DNA of 64,000 nt from Plotosus lineatus (lineage: Eukaryota; Chordata; Actinopteri; Siluriformes; Plotosidae): NCBI GenBank assembly GCA_024760905.1, contig CM045737.1, positions 14,549,726 to 14,613,725 on the forward strand. Direction: 5' to 3'. Below the pieces are notes generated by a model. It had not been told where the DNA came from and ran no database searches. It saw only the letters and a list, made by a program, of their open reading frames with translations. How positions within the stretch are numbered: the stretch's first letter is position 1; every line of letters begins with the position of its first letter. The position numbers were made by a program, and so were the translations under genes. Positions 57,190 through 64,000 of the stretch are shown here, piece after piece.

Positions 57190-57430
57190 TTTTAATTATT
57201 ATATTACTAAGCACTTTGGGGGAACCAGGTACATCCGTGGGTAGAATTATAAACTTTAAAAAATGGCTGCCTATACAGGGGTGAACTGCAATCAAATATT
57301 ATAGTTCAACCAAAAACATTCTCAAATATATTTCAAACTACATCTGCAAGTACATGTGCTAAATACATTTACAAGTTGAGCTAAAGTTATTTAAAGTTGT
57401 GCACCTCCCCACGGTCAGACCAGCCTACGC
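57190..57430. mobile_element. second copy of the 20.8-kb DNA element, partial
   Basis: gctgcctatacaggggtgaa, ttatagttcaaccaaaaaca and catctgcaagtacatgtgct match 20.9-21.05 kb. The terminus ggtcagaccagcctacgctc is the inverse of the 20824 end. Confidence 0.78.
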
Positions 57431-57519
57431 TCTTGTCATGGTCATTAGTTTTTCAAATATGGACAGCGAAGAGATGCATAACATTTGATTTTGTGTTTTA
57501 TTTTGTGCTAATGAAGTGC

Positions 57520-58885
57520 GAGTCAAAAGACCTCTGTAACAAAGAAACAAAAGAAGAAACAAAACACAAGGACACAGTTTCTCTTGCCTGGATGCGGGAC
57601 ACTGGGGTCTACACTCTGGAGCTAGGCCTGGAGGCGGGCCTCAAAGGCGAGCTTCTCCTCATGGAGCCCGACCAGGCATAGCTCGAAGAGGAGACATGAG
57701 TCCACCCTCCCATGGACCCACCACCTATGGAAGGGGCTATAGGGGTTGGGTGCACTGTGAGTTTTGCCCAATCTGTAAACATGTGTTTTGTGGATTTAGA
57801 GAAGACTTCGTCCATGTCCCTCAGGCTATCTTGTTGGGCATGTTCCGGACCTGTTGCTATGGGCCATTTAGTCGCTGTATCACCGGAGCTAGAGTTTGGT
57901 CCATATCAGGAACAACAGGTCAAATTTGTTTCCAGTGAGTGTTGGAGTCTGCCAAGGCTGTCCTTTGTCACTGATTCTGTGAATAATTTTTATGGACAGA
58001 ATTTCTACGTCCAGCCAAGCTATTGAGGGGTTCTGGTATGGTGGCCATCGGATCTCATCTCTGCTTTTTTGCAGATGATGTTGGCCTTTTGGCTCCATGA
58101 AGCCGGGACCTCCAGCTCTCATAGGAGCGAATCACAGTTGAATGCGAAGTAGCCGGGATGAAAATCAGCACCTCAAGTCTGAGATCATGGTTTGCAGTTG
58201 GACAAGAATGGAATGCACCCTCCGTGTTGGGAATGAGGTCCTGCTTCAAGTTGAGGAGTTCAAGTATCTCGGGATTTTGGTCACGAGTGAGGGAAGGGTG
58301 GAGAGGGAGATCGATAGGCGGATTGCTGCAGCCTCTGCTGTAAAGCAGAACCTGTACCAGTCCGTCATGGTGAAGAGGGTGCTGAGCCACAAGGCAAAGC
58401 TCTCAATTTACCAGTCGATCTACGTTCCAACCCTTACCTATGGTCACGAGCTTTGAGTAGTGACCGAACGAACAAGATCACGGATACAAGTGGCTGAAAT
58501 GCGCTTCCTTTGCTGGGTGGTGGGGTTCTTCCTTATAGATAGGGTGAAAAGCTCAGCCATCCGGGGAGAGCTTGGAGTAGAACCGCTGCTCCTCTGCATT
58601 GAAAGGGACTAGTTGGGGTGGCTTGTGCGCCTGGTTAGAGTACCTGTCAAACACCTCCCTGGTGTGGTGTTTTGGGAATGTTCAAGCGGTAAGAAACTGT
58701 GGCGTCAACCTAGAACACACTGGAGGGAATGTCTCTCGGCTGGTCTGGGAACGCCTTGATGTCCACCCAGAAGAGCTGGAGGAAGTGGCTGGGGAGAGAG
58801 ACGTCTGAGCCTCATTGCTTTGGCTGCTGCTCCCGCAACCTGACCTGGGTTAAGTGGAAGAAGATGAATGAATGAATGAATGAAT
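57520..58885 (+). mobile_element. Rex3-type LINE with 1.8-kb internal deletion
   Basis: The 5' region (ccaccctcccatggacccac) runs to gtgcactgtgagtt near 57763, then jumps to tttgcccaatctgtaaacat. This corresponds to joining about 45363 to about 47180 of the first copy. The endonuclease and the first half of RT are thus missing. The frame at 58142-58456 retains EFKYLGILVTSEGRVERE and KAKLSIYQSIYVPTLTYGHE. The 3' end has (GAAT)n at about 58863-58888. Confidence 0.9.
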
Positions 58886-58889
58886 GAAA

Positions 58890-59363
58890 TAAATTATGAG
58901 ATATTTTAAATGTAGGTAGGTAGTCTGTTGGGCATTTTATACCTGAGCCTAGTGGAATGTTAAAGTATTCATTATTACATTATTTTTTGTTTGTTTGTTT
59001 TTTGCATGAAAACATTTGCAAAATTGTCAAGGTGAACCCGATTGAGAATGCTGGTTCTCAAAACCATTTCATTTTGACTTTGACCCAAATGCCTGCAAAC
59101 CAAGATGATTCCACCCCCCACTTTCCCATTTATTTATGAAGTTCAAGAAAAATACATCACATAAAATGCATACATAAATTGAATGTGAGCAAACCCAAAA
59201 GAAACAGCACGGCCCATAAACTTTGGGCTTACTTATTACATAGGTTAAAATAGTGAGAGAAAGATAATGGCATGAAGGAAATGAATTATAATGTGATCAT
59301 GATACAAAAAAAAAAAAAAAAAAAAAAAAATTAAACAGAGGGAACAAGATGTGGTGGTGAGAG

Positions 59364-59401
<38 letters not shown>

Positions 59402-60185
59402 CGGGTTTGATGAGAGGCTTGCATGGGAGAGGTAGAACAACTGATCTTGCACTGCCATCATTAGTTCTGCTCTCACGGCACTGATGAGTCTGTGATCATG
59501 GGATAATTCTCATGCTGCAACTTACCCATTATGAAGGTGTTAAAGATTATTTAAAAATATCAGAATTAAGGTGGAAAAGACTTCTTGATGATTTTCAGGG
59601 TCTCACTACTGCATTCGACTGTTTCCGCCTCCTCTCTTGTTCCTTTCTTCTCCCTGCTTTCGCTGCCTTCTTCTCCTCCACTCTTGTCCTCCCACACTGA
59701 TCATTTCTCACTCTCTGGTTATGAGAGAAATGTCATGAGCCTCTTGTCATATTGTGACTGCACCACCACTGAAGATGATGTTAATGAAGGCAGCTAAAGA
59801 TACCTAACCAGCTTGAAGTGGCAGCAGGGAACCTGATGGCATGTCCTGCTCACAGGCCATGCACATGCCACCAGAAAAAGGTCCAAGTAGCTCACATACA
59901 GCATGTGAGGAGACCGATCCGACATGTCCTTTTACATCTTAATAATCCACAATTGCACAAACGAACTGCATGGTATCATGAGAAATTGGCCGCTTTTTTT
60001 TTCTCCATAGCAACTGAATGCTAGAGGACAGGACTGCACCACAGTATATGCCTCAATCCTCATAAATGGATTTATGCATGGCAACTGTATAAAGGAAGCA
60101 GGGCAAATCGGCACATTGTGTTTCATATCAGCGCTTTTACTGCCATGGGCTGTCTCATTAAGACCTATTTGCAATCCTGGAATGG
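58890..60185. other. no gene; A run 59305-59330, (GA)n 59366-59397
   Basis: Apart from these simple repeats, nothing of the families above was seen. The 59.4-60.1 kb stretch looks single-copy. Confidence 0.5.

Positions 60186-60188
<3 letters not shown>

Positions 60189-60256
<68 letters not shown>
60189..60256. repeat. (TG)n microsatellite
   Basis: Uninterrupted TG dinucleotides. Confidence 0.95.
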
Positions 60257-60259
<3 letters not shown>

Positions 60260-60324
60260 ACAGTCATGTAAAAATTAGTACACTCCATAAAAATATTATT
60301 TTGTTTTCCGAGCCATGTACTTCA

Positions 60325-60600
60325 TTTCGTTTTCTAAACCATTTTACACTTTATTAGCATCACAAGGTGGCTGAAGCCCATTGGTGAAGGTGAGGTACAT
60401 CCTGAACAACACACCAGTCCATTGCAGAAGCTACACACATACACACACATTTACACTTACATTCGCAGCTAGGGCCAATCCAGAATACCTAATTAGCCTA
60501 ATGGGGCATGACTTTGCGTCGTGGTAGGAAACCAGAGCATCTGAAGGAAATAAATACCCGCCCGCTGACCACAGAGTTCAACCTGTAGACTTTTTTTTTT
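60325..60600 (-). mobile_element. H2-T2-like SINE, highly diverged
   Basis: Reverse strand: attttctaaaccattttaca-type tail, gaggtacatcctgaacaaca, aattagcctaatggggcatg. Old copy. Confidence 0.5.
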
Positions 60601-60755
60601 CTGGTAGTCAAGAATGCTACCCATTACACCACCATACTCCTCCCATTTCCTCTAATAGACAACTCTAAAATCCTATATAGTGGAGCATTAAGATTAGGAA
60701 GATGAGGATTAGATTTATGTGTATGTAGTGCAGCATTACTGTAATTGTGAACGCA

Positions 60756-60759
<4 letters not shown>

Positions 60760-60793
<34 letters not shown>
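60760..60793. repeat. poly-A run
   Basis: About 33 consecutive A residues. Confidence 0.95.
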
Positions 60794-60796
<3 letters not shown>

Positions 60797-60814
60797 TGAA
60801 GTTTGTTGGGTTTT

Positions 60815-61458
60815 TACACCCGAGTCATAGTGACTCATCAGGCCGGTGCTTATCCCTGTTTTCTGTTGCGTGAAGCGACCAAGAGTTCAGCTCCTCCTGG
60901 ATGGGACACTAGTCCATCACACATTACCTTCCCAGTATATTTTACTGGTACCCATTTATACTGCTGGGTGGGGCAGTGGTGGTCTAGTGGTATAGGGCGC
61001 TGGATCGCTGATCCAAAGGTTGGGGGGTTCGAGTCCCACTCTCCACAAGGTTGTCACTGCCCCCCTCCAGTGCGGCTAACTGGGTTATCAAAGGCGGGCC
61101 ATGTCTCTCACTGTCTATGGTGAGAGGCATGTAAAAGAAATATTGCTGACTTTCGTAAAGAGTAGCTGCAAAGCCGTCAGCGTGTTTCTGTCCCTTGTTA
61201 AAAAAGGGTTGTGACAGGAAGGGCATCCGACGTAAAAACCTCTGCCAAATCAAACATGTGAATCAGATGATTCGCTGTGGCGACTGCTGAGTAAAAGGGA
61301 AAAAGCCGAAAGGAAGACAGACCCATTTATCACCTGCTGGGTGAACAGAGGCACACTTGTGGTTGAGACCTTGCCCAGCACAGCGTGGGTCTCAGTGGGA
61401 TATGAACTCACAACCTCCTGATCAGGAGCGCAGCACCCTAACCACTACGCCACTGGCC
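60815..61458 (-). mobile_element. H3 SINE split by an H1-T1 SINE
   Basis: The minus strand from 61458 reads gggccagtggcgtagtggtt, then tcctgatcaggaggttgtga (A- and B-box region). The body continues on the far side of the insertion to about 60815. The same head occurs at 704-790. Confidence 0.6.
60971..61321 (+). mobile_element. SINE H1-T1, about 20-bp TSD
   Basis: Flanks cccatttatactgctgggtg (60951-60970) and a near match at 61322-61343 form the TSD. It is complete from gggcagtggtggtctagtgg to gccgaaaggaagacaga. It interrupts the older H3 SINE. Confidence 0.92.
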
Positions 61459-61464
61459 CAGGTA

Positions 61465-61754
61465 TATAATAGTGAATAGAGCATCCATACTCGTATACTG
61501 TACTGTTAACAGTGTTTTAACAGCCGAGCGGAATTACCCAAGAGTGAAAATCTGAGCATACTTAGAAGCAGCTCCTCTATAAAAGCACCTTTCATTCATA
61601 CAACACGACATAGTTATGTGTGAGTGTGTGCTTACTCAGAGTAATTGGCTATGACCTCCACTGCTTGGCCTAGAAAGTGATTGAATTCATAATGTCGAGT
61701 CGTTATCTGCTTTAAGCACACATGCTAAAAGCCTGATTCATTTAAACGAAACCT

Positions 61755-61792
<38 letters not shown>

Positions 61793-62235
61793 CAGCCTGA
61801 GAGTCACAGAAGGAGCAGAAATGCTACCCCCACCACCACCACCACCAACCGTTCTTTCCTTTCCTCTCACTTTTTCTCATTCGTCTCAGTGCTTCTGCAG
61901 GAACTGTGTGGCAGGGGCAGAAATAAAAGGCTTTCAAGTTTCAAACAGGTTTAATTAAGAGTGGAAGGACAAAGACATCAAACCTTAGTGAGTAAGCGAA
62001 CGCATGGAACCCAATCTGCTTATTCTGAGCAGGATGAATAAGAAGAATTAATGTTATTAATTTTAATCTTTAATGCATATTAAAGTTTTCCAGTGTGGGA
62101 GTGAGTTTCGCGAGTGTATGTAGAATTATTAACTGACTTTGTCTTGCAGCAAAGTAGAAGATGAACAGATAAGACAAATACAAAGAAGCTGTTGATGAAT
62201 TAATACAGGGAAAACTGTCCTGATGGATGATCTCC
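61465..62235. other. no gene; (CA)n at 61759-61788
   Basis: The 61.95-62.1 kb part (ttaattaagagtggaaggac, gaattaatgttattaatttt) looks like possible conserved non-coding DNA, by inspection only. Confidence 0.4.
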
Positions 62236-62239
62236 TGAA

Positions 62240-62240
<1 letters not shown>

Positions 62241-62314
<74 letters not shown>
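62241..62314. repeat. (CA)n microsatellite
   Basis: Uninterrupted CA dinucleotides. Confidence 0.97.
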
Positions 62315-62317
<3 letters not shown>

Positions 62318-62319
62318 GA

Positions 62320-62750
62320 TGTAGGTTCGGTTACGAAAACACACCGTTGATGGACATGGTCAAATCCATTTCCTATGCATGCCGGTCTCTTGATTCAAGC
62401 TGCTGGACAATGTCATGGCGGTAGATTAAAATGATTTTGACTGTTGATGACAAAATCCCTTTGATCTGTGTTTAGGCATGAAAGATCGTTATCTTGATAA
62501 CTTCCTTCCCCATCTCTCACACTCTCGCTATCACTGCCCTTCTCTGAGAACTAATCCTGTAAGCAGAACATGGCTCCATGTGTGATGAAATATGAAGGAC
62601 ACAGACTTGTTTGTGAGGATCATGGTAATGATGCTCATGGTCTCCAAAGTGCCTACGGTGAGACCATGGATCATGCTTAGCACTAAAAGAACGGGCAGGC
62701 CACTGCAGAATCAAGTATAACAGGATAGATAATATGAAAATAGTGCTAGG
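62320..62750. other. no recognised element
   Basis: Unassigned sequence without element ends. Confidence 0.4.
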
Positions 62751-62757
62751 TTTGTCC

Positions 62758-62856
62758 CATTCTGTTTAGGGTGTACACTGCTTTTGCCCGGGAGTTGGTT
62801 GGAATGAGCTCCACCCTCCCAAAATTAAGGATAAAGTGGTTCAGGAACTGAAATGA
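62758..62856 (+). mobile_element. T2 tail fragment
   Basis: ttagggtgtacactgctttt and aggataaagtggttcaggaa, without head or body. Confidence 0.6.
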
Positions 62857-62910
62857 AAAGGAAATGCCCACTCACAGATGACGTGAATAGCATTGATTAT
62901 CTTGTTACAG

Positions 62911-63247
62911 GGGCAGTGGTGGTCTAGTGGTATAGGGCGCTGGATCGCTGATCCAAAGGTTGGGGGTTCGATTCCCACTCTCCACAAGGTTGTCACTGTC
63001 CTCCCCAGTACAGCTAACTGGGTTATCAAAGGCCGGCCGTGTCTCTCACTGTCTATGGTGTGAGGCATGTAAAAGAACCATTGCTGACTTTCGACAAGAG
63101 TAGCTGCAAAGCCGTCGGCATGTTTCCGCCCTGCGATGGCCTGGCGAGCTGTCCAGGGTGTACTCTGCCCTCGCCCGAAGTTGGCTGGGATGGGCGCCAG
63201 CCTCCCCGTGACCCTAATTAGGATTAAGCGGTTACAGAAAATGAATG
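62911..63247 (+). mobile_element. SINE H1-T2, full length, 12-bp TSD
   Basis: Perfect TSD atcttgttacag at 62899-62910 and 63248-63259. A box tggtctagtgg, B box ggttcgattcc, body, T2 with cctaattaggattaagcggt and aatgaatg. The 337-bp unit is the reference for this combination. Confidence 0.95.
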
Positions 63248-63259
63248 ATCTTGTTACAG

Positions 63260-63780
63260 TACCACCTGCCAAGAAGTAGGATGTATTGAGTAGGAAATAA
63301 ACAGTCTGGTCTTGAACTTGTGTTGGAAGCAGGAATACAGTAATGTGCAAGTGTCAGGAAGTGAGGGACTGTGGCCTGGGCCACATTGTAATGCCCACAT
63401 CTCGGAAAATAGCATGGCTTGTCGGGTGTTCCTGATAATGCAGTGGTAAGCGCCTACCAAAGGCACACCAAGGAATAGCCACCGGTGAACTGGCATGAGT
63501 GTGATGGGTGCCCAAGGCTTCATTGATGGATGTGGGGAGTGAAGTGTTTGGTCTGGTCTGATCCCACAGAAGAGCTACAATAGCATAACCTGCTGAAACT
63601 GTTAATGTTGGGTATAATAGAAGGGAATCAGCACACACCGTGCACTGCAGCTTGCCATGTATAGGGTTGATTAGCTGGTGTTAATGTTATGGCTGATCAG
63701 AGTATGTACACTTTATGACCAGTGTTCCAGTATTCAGTCAGTTTAAGATTACGGAGAATAAATGTTTAATATTTACATGT
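63260..63780. other. no recognised element
   Basis: Unassigned sequence; open frames show no domain. Confidence 0.4.
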
Positions 63781-63782
63781 CA

Positions 63783-64000
63783 GTTCATTTTCTGTAACCA
63801 CTCAATCCTAACTATGGTCGCGGGGAGGCTGGCGCCCATCCATGGGCAGAGCACACCCTGGACAGCTCACCAGGCCATCGCAGGGCAGAAACATACTGAC
63901 GGCTTTGCAGCTACTCTTGTCGAAAGTCAGCAATGGGTGGGACTATCGAGTGGAATCGAGTGGGACTCGAACCCCCAAGCTTATGATCAGCGATCCAGCA
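63783..64000 (-). mobile_element. SINE H1-T2, deleted, cut by window end
   Basis: T2 (caatcctaactatggtcgcg) and part of the body run to gaaagtcagcaatgg. The sequence then jumps to the head side (gactcgaacccccaagc). The head continues past the window. Confidence 0.8.

Overview
This window reads as non-coding, repeat-dense teleost fish DNA, either intergenic or a very large intron. I found no host gene, no exon with plausible splice structure, no functional tRNA or rRNA gene, no CRISPR array and no operon-like layout. The open frames belong to transposon remnants, SINE bodies or microsatellites. The fish assignment rests on three things: a near full-length Rex3-type (RTE clade) LINE, tRNA-derived SINEs with a DANA/Mermaid-like head, and a Tc1 transposon of the kind common in fish and frogs. 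It also fits the many (TG)n tracts. The species cannot be told; an otophysan is possible.

Names used below. SINE heads: H1 has A box TGGTCTAGTGG and B box GGTTCGAGTCC. H2 has TGGCGTAGTGG and GGTTCGATTCC and is DANA-like. H3 to H5 are rarer, older tRNA-like heads. SINE tails: T1 ends in gccgaaaggaag and resembles RTE LINE 3' ends. T2 ends in cctaattaggattaagcggt plus (GAAT)n and is L2-like. T3 ends in a UUCG-loop hairpin and ggaggcctac. T4 carries a roughly 36-nt hairpin and ends in AGAT repeats. Heads and tails occur in many combinations, several of them precisely bounded by target-site duplications (TSDs), so they moved as units. 'MITE-B' is a TA-flanked family with termini CAGGGATCCCTC / CAGTGATCCCTC (pogo/Tigger-like). 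'hAT-N' is a family with termini CAGGGGTCCCCAACC.

Layout. 1-0.7 kb: hAT-N copy with transposase remnant and an H1-T1 SINE. 0.7-8.9 kb: old SINEs, a hAT MITE splitting a SINE, a MITE-B with a SINE, and an RTE LINE tail. 9.6-12 kb: a hAT element carrying a Tigger-like element. 12.7-15 kb: SINEs and hAT-N. 15.7-17.1 kb: deleted Tc1. 17.3-24.3 kb: MITE-Bs, an unclassified DNA element and SINEs embedded in (AT)n. 25-27.6 kb: Tigger-like element, SINE, hAT-N. 27.8-29.3 kb: a 1.4-kb CT-rich array with a higher-order period. 30-36 kb: Rex3 5' fragment, a GGAAC/GTTCC motif cluster, a MITE-B holding a solo LTR and an H2-T4 SINE, then another holding an H2-T3 SINE and a LINE 3' end. 37-43.5 kb: MITE-Bs, RTE LINE tails, hAT-N, SINEs. 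45-48.3 kb: Rex3. 50-57 kb: SINEs including a dimeric one, RTE tail, Tigger-like element. 57.5-58.9 kb: a second, deleted Rex3. 59-64 kb: microsatellites and SINEs.

The elements are linked mechanistically. LINEs of the RTE and L2 types are the likely sources of SINE mobilisation, since T1 and T2 copy their 3' ends. MITE-B copies act as repeated landing sites. The best candidate for something worth pursuing is the modular SINE system (shared heads, four exchangeable tails, two of them with distinct hairpins).
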